DNA of 64,000 nt from Anaeramoeba flamelloides (lineage: Eukaryota > Metamonada > Anaeramoebidae), in contig JANTQA010000063.1 in assembly GCA_027625915.1 (NCBI GenBank), positions 744,001 to 808,000 on the forward strand, given 5' to 3'. The number at the start of each line of letters is the position of its first letter. Position 1 is the first letter of the stretch. This document shows, one piece after another, positions 35,966 through 48,330 of the stretch. The notes under the pieces were generated by a model that did not search any database, was not told the DNA's origin, and saw nothing but the letters and a program-made list of their open reading frames with translations. The translations under genes and the position numbers were made by a program.

Positions 35966-38900
35966 TTATTTTTTTGATTTAGCCCTTTTTAATGAATTCA
36001 TAAAACTATCAAAATCCTTTAAATATCCATCATGATGCTGTGAATCACTTAACAAAATTGGCAAGATTCTAATGGCGCCCAACTGGTTCAACCTTTCATC
36101 CAAATTGATTGCTGCATAATTAAACTTTGTGTAATTTGAATTACCAACGCCATAGATTGTGTACCTTAAATTTGTTAAATTGATTTGCAAAGATTTCAAT
36201 TTTTTCCAAAAGAACTGGGCGTTATCTGGGAACGATCCTTCCCAATAGGTTGATATAACGAAAACTACCATTTCTTCGCGCTTCAGGTCTTCCAACTCGA
36301 TTTCATTCAAAGAGAATATTCTAGCCTTGAGTTTAAAACTGTTCCAGTGTTCATGTATTTTATAAGAAATCTCACGAGCTATTCCTGTTTGGCTACCCCA
36401 TAAGATTAAAATGGAATTTTTGGGATTTAAACTTTTTTCAAATGTTTCTATTTTATCCTTTTTATAAATTTGATTGCTGACATTGAAGTTTACATTTGAA
36501 TTGAGGGTATTGCTATTATAGGAAGAATTATTCATAGTGGTATTATTCTCGCCACCATACCTGTTTTGGTATAGCTTTTCCATGTTGTTTTTCAATTCAA
36601 CATTATGAGTGACAACATTCATGTATTTATTTTCAAATTTGGAATAATCCATTGGCTGCACTCTTGGGTTTAGAGTCTGGAAGATTGTTTCTCGGGTGGA
36701 GATGATCTTTTCTTCGGATTTCGGATGCCCACCGCCACCGATGCATGAAAATGGACAGACTCGTATTTCAATATAATGGTACGAGGGGCCCAAGCTCTCG
36801 AACAATTTATTAAAATACCTAACTGATCGGCCACCGTCTACCACAATAATTTTGATATTTTTTCCATTGACATTTACTTTCCCCAATTGGATTTGCTCTT
36901 TTGATTTTAATTTTTGAAAGCTAACCTTTTCTAATTGTTTATTTTCATCTTCATTATTTAATTGGAATTTATTATTCTTGCTATTCGTCTGGCTTGTATT
37001 ATTTTTATTTTGCTTTTTGATTCTAATTTTTTTTATTTTTTTATTTTTAATTCTTCTTTTAATCAAAGTTTTATTTTTAGTTTTTTTTTCATTTCCATTT
37101 CCATTTCCATTTCCGTTTCCGTTTCCATTTTGATCTTGCACTTTATTTTTTTCATCACCACCATCATTATTAACATCGTTTATGATATTTTTGTTCTCGC
37201 CTACATTATTCTTATTTGGAATATTTTGACTAAGTGAACTTTGTTGACTTTTCCCCGTGGACGATGAATTAGATTCTTCGTTTGTATCCCAATCATTAAT
37301 CAGGTATTTTTTTTGTGAACGTTTTTTTTTCAAACTTTTTTTTTTTTTTTTTTTTGTTGAATTTTTATAATTTTTTTCTTTTTCAATTTTCCTTGCTTGT
37401 AATTTTTTCCATTCTAAATACTCTGCCAAGGAATCGATTCTTTTCACCCTTTTGACATTTTTATTATTTAATAGCGGATTTTGGTCCAATTGGGACAAAC
37501 AGTCAACAACTAAAGTCGCGAACCCGCCACGCTGTATGACGAAATCAGAGTTATTCTGAGGGACATAATCTGGGAAAATTGTTGTAAAGTTTTTTTCTGC
37601 AATTTCTCCAGGATGACCCAGCTTTGATTTATTTGCCTTAATGAATTTCCCCAATTCTCGAATTGTTAAGCACATATCCACATTATTGTATCCCTTCATA
37701 TTTTCATTATCTTGGGTCGCGATTTCATTTTTAATTGACACGCACCCAGTTAAAACTATAGTAAAAATGTTATTGGGATTCAATTTCAACCGATCTGCAT
37801 AATAAGATTTGATCAGTAGACCAAATATCTGGGATGGGGTTTTATGCGGCGATAGGTAAGGTATTAAATTTGGAAACATTTTTTTTACCATTTTAACCCA
37901 AGAGGGGCACGCGGAATTAATTAATGGTAAATAGTTCTCATTGCCTTTATTGCTCTTATTTATTGTTTTTGTTTTGGTATTATGATTATCCTCATTATCA
38001 ATTTCGTTGTTCAGCTTTTCATTATTATCAATTTTGCTTTTTAATAATTTAGCTTCTTGCAATATCAAAACATTCAAGACAAAATCAAAACTGAAAACAT
38101 TTTCAAAGCCAATTTGATTTAAAATTCCAACAATCCTTTTTTTACTGATAATTTGTGGTTCCAATTCTAGCATTTCTGCAAAGCTAACAAATACCTCTGG
38201 AGAGATCCCCATTACAACATGGCAATTGGGATCTGATAATTTTTTTTTCAAAAATTCAAAGTTTATTGTTCTTTCCGTTAAAGCGTTTGTTGGGCAAAAC
38301 GTGGTACATTGCCCACAATCAATACAGTTGGATTTCATCAATGACAAATTATTTGTAGTGCTCAATGAGCATTTGAATTTTTGAATGTTTTCTAATTTCA
38401 TTTTAAATACATTGACGCCCATCAATTCTGTACACACCTGCACACACCTCCCACAGTCAATGCATTTTGAAAAATCTAGGCTTATTGTATTTGTTGATTC
38501 AATTAAAGAGTTTGTTTTATTTAATTTTAATTTGCAAAACTTAAATAATTCGTCATAATTTTCTTCGTCTTGCATCGCAGAATTACTATTATTATTCATG
38601 TTTAATTGCCGATCCAATAATTTCCTTTTAAAAATTCTCAAGCTTTTTTGCACTTGCTTTTTCACCTTGATTGTGTTTGTCCACACTTCAATGTTTTCTC
38701 TTACCTGATAGCTGCAGGAATTTACTATTTCCTTTTCTCCATACTGATTGTTGATTTCAACGGCACAGAGGCCACAGATGCCGATCGGCGACAGTCTTGG
38801 ATGATGGCACAGGGTTGGTATTTCAATTCCAAATTCTTTACAGGCCTCAAATAGGGTTAATTCTGGTGAAACCCTCTTAGGCTCGCCATTAACATGAATT

Positions 38901-41900
38901 AAAAACATCGATTTCGTACCCTTTAAAAACAAATTGGAATTATATTCCTTGATATATGACATTTCTTTTAAAATACTTTTTGATCGTTGTGTTCTGCTTG
39001 CTGGCCATCGGTTAATAGTGCCATCTTTAGATCCCGAAAATAATCGATCATTTTGATCGAATTTGACAGAATTAATCGAATTCTTATGCCCCCGGAAAAT
39101 TGCCTTTGTAGATTTTTTTTTAATATCCCAAATTCGAATTTCGTGATCGTTAGCATACGAATAAATTCTTGATCGATCGTGAGAGAAAACCATCCCCCTG
39201 ATTTGAGAACGATGCCCTGTAAAATATTTGGGTTTTTTTTTCCTATTTTTCAAATTCCACATCCCAATCCTCCCATCCCACGAAGACGAAAATAATTTGT
39301 TTCCTTCAATCAAAAGTCTTGTTATCGCAAACTTGTGTCCTTTGAACGTATGAACGCAATTTACGGTTCTTGGATCCCATGCTTTAATTTTGGCATCATG
39401 CGAACCCGAATAGATTAGCCTATTGATTGGATCAACCACAAAGCATAATATCCACCCACTGTGACCCTTGAAAGTCTTAATAACCTGTCCACTCTCAATG
39501 TCCCAAAGCTTTAAAGTCTTGTCAACACTACTTGTTATTAAATTTTCTTTTTGCACATATAGCCTTGTGATCATATCGCTATGTGCTTCATAATTTTGAA
39601 CAACATTTCCATCTAAATTGTGGTTTTTTTTTTTTTATTTTGTTTTATGTTTTTTGAGAATTTATCAGTTTTTTGATATTTTTTTAATCAATAAAAACAT
39701 GATTAGATAAATAAATTAATTTGAAAAAAATATTAGATTATTCGTTGAATTTAGATAGCTGATTAATTTTTATCATTTTTGTATTGTTGGGGCTAATTTT
39801 TAATTTTTTTATTTTTTGTAACAAAAAAGAAGAAATATTTTTCTTGATTTTTTTTTTACTAAGGGATTTGGATGTAACAATAAAGTGACAAAATATTAAA
39901 ATGTGTTACTGGTGATATTATTTAATTCATTATTTTGTATCTTACATGTTCGAAAAAAATAAGTACAAAGAAAAAAAAAACTACAAAATAAAAATTTTTT
40001 CGAGATTTTTAATTTTTTTATTTTTATAAAAGAGAATAATTAATGGGATAGTATTTTTAAAAAAATAAAAATAAAAATCTTATAAAGATCTTGTAATTTT
40101 TTTTTTTTGTGATTTGTATTTATAATTGTCGAATGAATGAGTTAATACTCATTTAACATAATTTATTGATTTGAGTATATTTTTTAAATTCCATAATTCA
40201 CATGTTACCAATATAAAACGAAAAAAATGTAACTTATTATTTTTATTAACAATTAAGTTAATTCTTGATTTATGGTGTAACATATTTTTCGTTTTATGTT
40301 GGAAAGAATTGATTTTTAAATTTTTTGTTATTATTTTTATTGTTTAATTTTTAATTGAGATCTCAGAAAATAATATTAATAGAAGTGTAAATTAAGAAAT
40401 AAATATAAATTTGATAAAAGTTTAATTAAATTTTCTCAATTAAATTCAAATCTATTGTGTAAAAAAATTTAAATTTTGTAAAGTTTTAAAAAAGTTATTT
40501 TCTTATTTTTCAATAAATAAAAAAAAATTGAAAAAAAATTTTTTAAAAACAAATTGTTTGAACATATACAGAAGAATTGCTCTAACAACTTTAATTCATA
40601 TCTGTCAGAAAAAAAATGATTTTTGAATTTTGAGGATAAAATTACTTAATTTTCAAATATCTATAAGAATTTTTCAAATTCTGATAAAGTCTTTTGCCAT
40701 TTTTTTTTTATTTTTCGAAAACAAGAAAATGACTTTTTTCAAACCTTAAAAAGAAAAAAAAAAATTGCTTAATATATCTTAATTTAATTGAGAAACTTTT
40801 GTTAAACTTTAATCAAATTTTCATTTATTTTATCACCTATACTTCAATTAATTTTATTGGCTGAAATTAGAATTGAAATATTAATCAAAGAAAAAGAAAG
40901 CAAAATATAAATTTTCTTTAAAAATCAAGACTTGCCAACATAAAATTGAAAATATGTTTCTAGAATTTTAGAGAATTATATGAAGTGCTAATTAAAAAAA
41001 TTTTTATTTTTTTGAGCTTTTACATTGGGATGATGTGAATTTTGGATTTCAAAAAATAGACATATAGTTAATAAATTGCTTAGATGATGTTAAATCCTTT
41101 ATCTCTTCCAATAAGACTCAACAACAATTTTTAAAAAAAAAAATATTTTAATCTGTGGAAAAAAGATTGTAAACACCTTAACAAATATGAAATTAGGACA
41201 TTTTTAATGTGTTTGGAGAATCCATTTGGAACATATCTGCTAAACTTTCAAAAAAAAATCAATGCAAAGTGTATCTTCTCAATTACTTTTATCCTCGGAT
41301 CTTCTCTGTTGAATGATGATTAGTATATAACCTGGCTCATTATATTCTTTAAAATGTTCAAAGTTAGCACTTAATGAATCTAGGAATGAATAAATTCAAA
41401 AAAAAAATTAAGTTTTTCTTTTTTCTGTGAAAAATTATTTTTCCAATTATTTTTGTATTTTGCCCTCAATTTTTTTTTTTCTTAAAGTCCATAATTATTG
41501 TTCATGAAAAAGTTGAATGAGAATTGTAGGTGTAGTTCGAAGGATTTTCAATCATCCATCAGATGATGAAAATGGTCAATTTGAAAATCCACTACTATTT
41601 AATAGGTAAAAGAGTATGCCAAATAGGATCAAAAAATCACATACCCCGAATCCCTCAACAATCTCAAATTTTCGAACATTTCCACAGTAGAATTCGAAGT
41701 TGTAAAAATTTTAAAAATAGTCGATGGTTGATCTTGAGCTCAGAAGTGATCTGTGAATATGTATATAAATCTTTGGTGATAAGGTGAGGATTTAAATGTT
41801 TTTTTTCGTTTCCATCAATTGTAATTAAAAAAAAAGACTGTTTGTGGGGGAGGAAAAAATTGAAAAAAATACAATTTGGTAATTTTGAGTAAAAAAATAA

Positions 41901-44900
41901 AATGAGTTTCTATAAAATAACCACATATGAGAAAAAGTGAAACAGGAAAAAAAGTACAACACTGTTTTTAATTGGAAACCTAAATAGAACCTGAAAACTG
42001 AAAAGTAAGATCAATTAATACAAGAAAAAACCAATGATTAAAGACAAAATGGAGGATTAAACACAAAAACAGTTTTTTTTAGAATAATATCTTTTGGTAA
42101 CAGTTTTTCTTTGATTAATCTATTATTAAAAATTTGTTGAAAAATTTGACTATTGTTGAGGATCTCCAAAATTCATATGGCAATTTTGATCAAAAAGTAG
42201 ATCCAAATTAACTTCAAAGAACAATACACATACTATTTGTTTCAAAAAAAATAGAACAAAATTTTCATTCAGCTTTGCAAAAAAAGGTTTTAAAATCATG
42301 TAAAATTTCAATTTTTTAATTCCTAAATTTAGCTTAAATTATTAATTTACCTTTTTAGAATTGGAGACTTTTGATGATTTGTTATAATTCTTGGTTATGT
42401 GATTATTTTTGAAAGCTGAATGAAAATTTTGTTCTATTTTTTTTGAAACAAATAGTATGTGTATTGTTCTTTGAAGTTAATTTGGATCTACTTTTTGATC
42501 AAAATTGCCATATGAATTTTGGAGATCCTCAACAATAGTCAAATTTTTCAACAAATTTTTAATAATAGATTACTGTTGAGAGAAAAACCTTGGACAGGGA
42601 AAAATAGTTGGACAGCAATTTTAATTGGGAACATCACTGAAAATGATTTTTAATTTCAATTGTTTGTGAAATAACTAAAGAAAATAACAATAATCCACTA
42701 ATTTGAATAACAATTAATGTAATTCTACTTTTTCAAAACCTTATCTCTTATAATCTAAAGCAAGTTTAAAACATTACCATTTTCAGAATTAATAGTAACC
42801 ATTGTGAAAAAAATTTGGGTAATTAAAAAAAATTGGGTCAGTCAAAAATTTGTTTTCGTTTTTTAAATAATAAATTTTAGCAAAATGATTTTTGATCAAA
42901 GTAAAATTTTATGAACAAATCTTACATTTAATAAAAACCAAAGTCATTATCAATAATAATTTTCAAATGCAATATTAAATTGTTGCATTTTAACCTTTTG
43001 GAATTACTGTGGAACTCTAAAAAACAAAAATTTATTTTTAATTGTATACTTTACTAAAAATGTTGATTTTTTTTTTATTAAATTACATTACAAGATCAAG
43101 TTAATTATTGTTTGGGAAGACCAAAAATTAATAACAGTTTTAAATTAAGGTTTATCTATGAGGATTTTTAGAATTTAAATGGTTTCTGAAATCTTGAAAT
43201 TTCGGTATTTTGAAGTTTTGATTGTAAACATAAGTGGAAAACAACCTCTTTCGAAAAAACATCTTTTTTGGAAGAATTTATGATTCAATTTGGTTTAAAA
43301 GGATATTTAAGATTAACCGTGATAAATTTGCGTTTATTAACAATGATAAATATCTTATTGAATTAATAGATTTTGATATTTCCTATTAAATAGTTCTCTT
43401 ATTTTTAGTAAAGTTGGCAATTAAAAATAAATTTTTGTATTTTTGGAGTTCCACAGTAATTCCAAAAGGTTAAAATGCAACAATTTAATATTGTATTTGA
43501 AAATTATTATTGATAATGACTTTGGTTTTTATTAAATGTAAGATTTGTTCATAAAATTTTACTTTGATCAAAAATCATTTTGCTAAAATTTATTATTTAA
43601 AAAACGAAAACAAATTTTTGACTGAACCAATTTTTTTTAATTACCCAAATTTTTTTCACAATGGTAAACTTTACAACTTGGATTTTTGTTGGCATAGTAC
43701 GATCTACTTTAGTTATCAACAATTCAAATGAGTATTCTACACACACCACAGATTAATGAACTTGTAACACATTTAAACCCGGATTGTTATAAAATTCACC
43801 TAGTTATCAATAGGATTTGATTTTCAATTTGACTAATGTTCTCAATTAACAATGGTGTCCAACCATTTTTCTGTGTCAAACATTTTTCTCTCAACAGTTA
43901 ATCATAGAAAAACTCTTACCAAAAGATATTATTCTACTGCTATTTGAATTATAAAAGGGAAAAAATTTTCACTTCCTTTTCCATAGTTTTCTTTTTCAAA
44001 TAGATCCCAAATTACAACTCATTTCTGAAAAAACTCTTCTTATTAAAGAAAAATATGGAAAATGAAGTGAAAATTTGTCCCCTTTAGAATTCAAATACCA
44101 GTAAAAAAACTGTTATTGTGTTTAATCCTTCATTTTGTATTTCACCATTGGTTTCTTCTTTTATTAATTGGTTTTACTTTGAGTTTTCAGTTTTCTGTTT
44201 AGGTTTCCAATTAAAAACTGTGTTGTACTTTTTTTCCCTAATGGTCAAATACAAACAAGAAGAATTTGTAAAATTAAAAATCAGAACTTGTTGGTGACGA
44301 ATGGTATATGTTTTTGGGAGCAAACCCAAAAAGGTTTAGTCTTCAAAATTTATCAATAGTTTCTTTTTTTTTAATACTTTTCCAATCCACACTATCTTTT
44401 TTCTTTTTTATTATTCTTATTCTTATTCTTATTCTTATTTTTATTCTTTTTCTTTTTCTTTTATTAAATTGTATTAATCTTGAAAGAAAGATTTCATATT
44501 TTTTTCCAAAAAAAGACAAAGGTCAATCATTAAAGAAATATAAAGTCGAACCGACCCGATTTTATGAATTTTGGAAATTTGTGATTAAAATATAACAACA
44601 TAAAATTTTCAAACATTAAAAAAAAAATTAGTAATTGTTGCCCAAATTATTTGCAAAAGCAGTAAAATTCATAAGACTTGTAAGTAATTCCAAAAAGTGG
44701 TGTCGTGTTTGTAGGTTACAAAATTGAAGGTTTTGATTTGTTGAGCTATTTTTAAGATTTGGTTCTAAAAAATATTGAAAACCTGAAAAAAATTTTGATC
44801 TTAATTAATTTGATTTTTGTTTGAAATCAGTAAAACCTTTTCAAAAAAAAGGAATGAATTTTAAAGACATACGATTGGTAAAAAATTTATAATACTTGCA

Positions 44901-45388
44901 AAAATGGGGAAACAAAAAAAGGAATGGGGAAATAAGAAAAAGGAAAAAACGAAAAAAAAAAAGAAAAGAAAACACATACTAAGAGTATTCCACAATTTAA
45001 TTGTATTATCAGATGATCCAGAAAAGAGTTGTCCTGTGGGATCAATATGAAAGGTTGTAACCTTCCCAGTATGACCTTTAAATGTTGTTAATAGTGTCTC
45101 GTTTTTTGTGTCATAGGAACGGAGAAAGCCACCGCCATCTGAGGCATAAAGAACACCTTTTGAAACTTTCAGTCCACACAGCGGAGCGTTGTGGTTTGTG
45201 TAAGTCTTAATGAGATGAGCGCTGTTGATGTCATAGACCCTGATCTCGTGATTTTGAAAACCACAATACAGATAGGTTTCGTCCATTGACAAACAGTTCA
45301 CGCCGGCTCCTCCAAACCCCCCGTATGTTACAAGTGGTTCGTAACATGGAATACTTCCACGTGTATCTTTTAATAGCTCATAATTCAT
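35966..45388 (-). CDS. WD40-[FeFe]-hydrogenase-flavodoxin fusion protein (two exons)
   Basis: Exon 1 (45388-44980) and exon 2 (39612-35966) join across a 5367-nt intron (donor GTATGT, acceptor ATTTAG). The junction completes a WD repeat: IKLWNTL|N|GNVVQNYEAHSD. The protein has 1351 aa. Residues about 30-340 hold eight WD40 repeats. Next come a [2Fe-2S] ferredoxin domain (Cys405, 416, 419, 436) and two CxxCxxCxxxC clusters (520-530, 566-576); no His-ligated NuoG-type cluster motif is seen between them. The H domain keeps all four cluster cysteines: Cys705 (L1, NSACPSW), Cys760 (L2, LTGCVSIKNE), Cys1089 and Cys1093 (L3, VCPFSCIGGGG). The L1 proton-shuttle Cys is Ala704 and the L2 lysine is Ile. 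Residues about 874-1044 are a low-complexity insertion. Residues 1203-1349 form a flavodoxin domain with FMN loop GSQTGIAREIS. No targeting peptide is evident. H2 sensing or altered H2/NAD(P)H chemistry is inference. Confidence 0.87.
37091..37128 (-). repeat. Hexanucleotide repeat in the hydrogenase insertion
   Basis: Six or so near-perfect units of TTTCCN on the plus strand encode an (Asn-Gly)n run, within residues 965-976 of the joined hydrogenase. It lies in the low-complexity insertion and may be length-variable. Confidence 0.85.
40202..40308. repeat. Short hairpin in the hydrogenase intron
   Basis: The arm TTACCAATATAAAACGAAAA is inverted at 40278-40308 (TTTTTCGTTTTATGTTGG), with a loop of about 45 nt. 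No known function. Confidence 0.6.
41527..41785 (+). pseudogene. Coding-like relic inside the hydrogenase intron
   Basis: On the plus strand a stretch after ATTGTAG reads GVVRRIFNHPSDDENGQFEN then PLLFNR. In a different frame the following 150 bp read IGKRVCQIGSKNHIPRIPQ and FHSRIRSCKN. Composition is coding-like and G+C-richer than the rest of the intron, but no single frame spans it. The second part faintly resembles an FHA domain (I-G, then a late H-S-R); this is weak. Probably a decayed gene fragment. Confidence 0.25.
41918..44246. mobile_element. Nest of palindromic MITE family A elements in the hydrogenase intron
   Basis: The outer element has termini TAACCACATATGAGAAAAAG and an inverted, partly deleted right end near 44246. 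Inside lie three further structures. One is a fold-back with arms of about 165 bp (42110-42276 and 42410-42577). The second, about 42572-43902, has inverted ends TTACTGTTGAGAGAAAAA; within it sits a palindrome with arms of about 265 bp (42790-43058 and 43407-43668, ends TAACCATTGTGAAAAAAATT). The third is a fold-back of about 55-bp arms at 43940-44104. All ends resemble family A. No protein is encoded. Confidence 0.75.
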
Positions 45389-45834
45389 TTATTTTTGAAA
45401 ACAAAAGCAGATTTTGTCAAGAACTTGAGTTGGAAAAAAAGAAAAAAATGTAATCTTCATCAAGACGATCCAGTGAAAAAAAAATAATAGAGAGGCATTT
45501 GAAAGAAGAAAAGGAGTGGCCACCAAGAAAAGAAATTTGAAAATTTCAGTTCAATCTTGTAAAATTCCAAAATAATATATCAAAGAATCATTTCTTTTTG
45601 TTTTGAGAAAATTCTTGAAAATGCGTACTAATTCAAATTAAAAAGACTATTTTGATTGAGATATTTTTGGAACAAAATTAGAAAGAAAATTAAAATAGTT
45701 TTTAAAAAGAAAATTTCAATTTTCCCAGTTCATAACGGTATCTTTTATTTTCAAGCTCAAGAAGTAAGATAAAAATTCAAGACTAATTTTAGATTGTTAC
45801 TATCTACATAAGACTTGTATTTTTTTTCTACTTT
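45389..45834. promoter_or_regulatory. Upstream flank of the hydrogenase gene
   Basis: The region just 5' of the ATG on the minus strand. The first 150 bp are somewhat G+C-richer. No recognised promoter box. Confidence 0.3.
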
Positions 45835-46440
45835 TGATGACAAAATATAAAAAAAAGTTTAACATGATTTTTTATATGGTAACATTAAAAGAACCTGAAA
45901 ATGAAATGTAAATTCAATAAATAGAAGAAACAAATTATGATTTTTATAATAATATGATGAATACTTCTCATTGTAATCCACAAAAATAATTGGGATCTGT
46001 CTTTTTTATCAAAAATCCACTCAGCGAATATTAAGATCTCAAAAAATAGTCAATTTTTTTAACAAATTTTTTTTCTTAGAGATCAACCAAAGAAAAATAC
46101 ATTAGAAACAATGTTTTGTTAACCACGTTGATTACTACCAAATTTTCTCTTGAGTACAAAAAAATTAGGTAAGTATGTCCGATTAAATTTTTCTTGAATT
46201 TGGGAAAAAAAGCTGAAACAGGGAAAAAAAGTTAAACCTGTTGATTAATTTTATTATCTTAATAGAATCCCAAAATAGAAAGTCGAGATCAATAAATAAA
46301 AGAAAATATAAACTATTAAAGACAAAATAAAGGACTCAGTACAATAAAGCTTTTTAAACAACTAAAATAATTTCAAAAGCTTTAATCAATACTCTTCTAA
46401 ATTTTTTAACAAAAATTGGTTTTTAGTGACCATTAACAAT
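45835..46440. mobile_element. Degraded MITE family A copies
   Basis: Two one-sided copies. From 45835 the A-family inner sequence is recognisable (GAACCTGAAAATGAAATGTA, AAAAATAGTCAATTTTTTT). From 46199 the tandem terminal motif GGGAAAAAAAGCTGAAACAG recurs and is followed by the A core. Matching right ends are missing or eroded. Confidence 0.55.
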
Positions 46441-47102
46441 AAAAAATAATTCTTCTAACTGAAGTGATTGGCCACTACCAAGGAGAAGTTTAAGATTAAA
46501 ACATGGTGTTATTAGGTGGAAATCACATTAGTGGAATATTCTTCAAATTTCTCTAATAAATCAATTAGAAAAATACTACTATTTCTTGATCTCATCATCT
46601 TTAAATGATATCCTTGTATTAGTAAAAAACCTTCTATTTGCAAAAAGAAAACTCCATATTTAACAAATTTAAAGATTTAATTAATCAATATCCAGAACCC
46701 AAATGCTGTAAAATATTAATCTTCAATTTGTAGCTAAATGCCGATTAGTTGCTGAAAAAATCAATTTTTTTAGCATAATTAAAAAAAAAAATTAAATAAT
46801 TAACCAATTGATACTTTTTACCAATTATTTTTCAATATTGGAAATATATTGATTTTGCAACTATCTTAATAAAAAGGAAACAAAACTAATCAGTCTTTGG
46901 CTTTTATATGTTGAAATTTATTGAGTTTATCTTTGAAATTAAAAAATTGAAAGATAGTAACAAATGGATGTTTCTAAATATGAATTTTTAGATATTAGAA
47001 TACAATAATTTGGTTAACTAATATTAGACAGTACGATCATGAAAATTTTTTTTTTAAAAAAACTAGACTTTTGCTAATTTTTCACTATTTGATAACCCCA
47101 CT
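46441..47102. other. AT-rich spacer
   Basis: No supported feature. Confidence 0.5.
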
Positions 47103-47302
47103 TACAACCAGTTCCACTTTTAAGAAACAAACTTTCAAGAAAATTTACGGCACAATAAAATTCGAATTAAAGCACAAAATTTAAATTCTAGTAAAATAAA
47201 TTGTAAGAAAAAAATATTCCAAAAAGTTTGCTTTAATTTGAGATTTTTTTGTGTATTTAAATTTTCTTGAAAGTTTGTTTCTTAAATGTGGAACTAACTT
47301 TA
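47103..47302. mobile_element. MITE family B, copy 4 (diverged)
   Basis: TACAACCAGTTCCACTTTTA at the left, the inverse of a variant at the right (ATGTGGAACTAACTTTATA). Same inner order (ACAAACTTTCAAGAAAATTT), with more substitutions than the copies at 19546 and 33528. Confidence 0.75.
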
Positions 47303-47517
47303 TAATATATATTATTGATCAATAAAAGATCTTGTATCAAAAATTCTTTTTCAAGATTTCTTAAAATTTAGGTCAGAAAATACAATTTTCTAAATTCTAA
47401 GAATATTTTTGTCAAATTTAATTGCAAAAAATTTGAAAAAAATTTTTTTTCAGGGTAGATATTTGGTTATTGATAATATAATTCAAAATCATTTTAAATT
47501 TAATAAATATCTTAGAA

Positions 47518-48330
47518 ATGGATAATCAATTCTTTTAACTATATAAGAATTATTTATGTATTTAAATTGAAATAAATATTTTTTTTTTTTGATTTTTCCG
47601 TTAGGTTTTTTTTGAATTTTTGAAATAAACCAAAAATTTATTAAAATTTTCAGTTTATTCCAAAAAGCAAAAAAAAACTAGGACTCTTAACGATGGGTTT
47701 TTTTAATTTTTAAAATAAACCGAAACTTTAAAAAATTTTTGGTTTATTCCAAAAAGTAAAAAAAAAAACATGAATACTTAACGTTGGGTTTTTTTTTTTT
47801 TGATTTAAAAGAATAGAGAAAAATCAAGGATTTTATTCAATTATTTTGAAATTATGGGAAATCTAGTGCCGTTCTGTTAAGTTTTCTAGAATTTGAAAGA
47901 ATTGCTTTAAATCCAAATATTTTACTCTATTCTTTTGAATAGTGGAAAAACTATAACACAGAATATTTATCATCAGTTATTTTTTTTCGTATTTCAACTT
48001 TTTTGGAAGAATACAACCCTTTCAAAACTATGATTTATTATCTGTCAATATTAGTGACCTAAAGTTGTTACAAACAACAATTCAATGTCATATCCATTTA
48101 TTTGGAATTTTTAACCCAAAAAAAATACTCTTTTTTTCTTGATTAGAGACTTTTAAAAAAGGTGTTACAACCAACAAGAATAAATACAACAGCCTCAAGA
48201 ATTTTGAGTTCTAGAATTTTAATTATATTGTGAATAAACTTTTTTATTAAGGATGAAATATTAATTGTAGTAATACTTTTATCTAACTTAAAATTTCCAA
48301 TTTTATTTTTTCATACTAGTGTTGGAAAAA
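47518..48330. repeat. Dispersed repeat C, copy 2
   Basis: Shares GATTTTTCCGTTAGGTTTTT, the hairpin units and the unique downstream part (TTTATCATCAGTTA..., TTATTATCTGTCAATATTAG) with 2260-3260, in the same orientation. It has fewer hairpin units than copy 1. Confidence 0.65.

Noticed and set aside
36962-37237. 91-codon plus-strand open frame
   Set aside because: Antisense of the low-complexity insertion in the hydrogenase.
39575-39612. Hydrogenase starting at the ATG at 39574 as a separate short gene
   Set aside because: It would begin in the middle of a WD repeat; the frame is open upstream to a splice acceptor that joins perfectly to exon 1 at 44980.
44308-44595. 95-codon plus-strand open frame
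   Set aside because: A Phe/Ile/Leu run arising from a CTTATT microsatellite. The short tail (EPTRFYEFWKF) alone does not support a gene.
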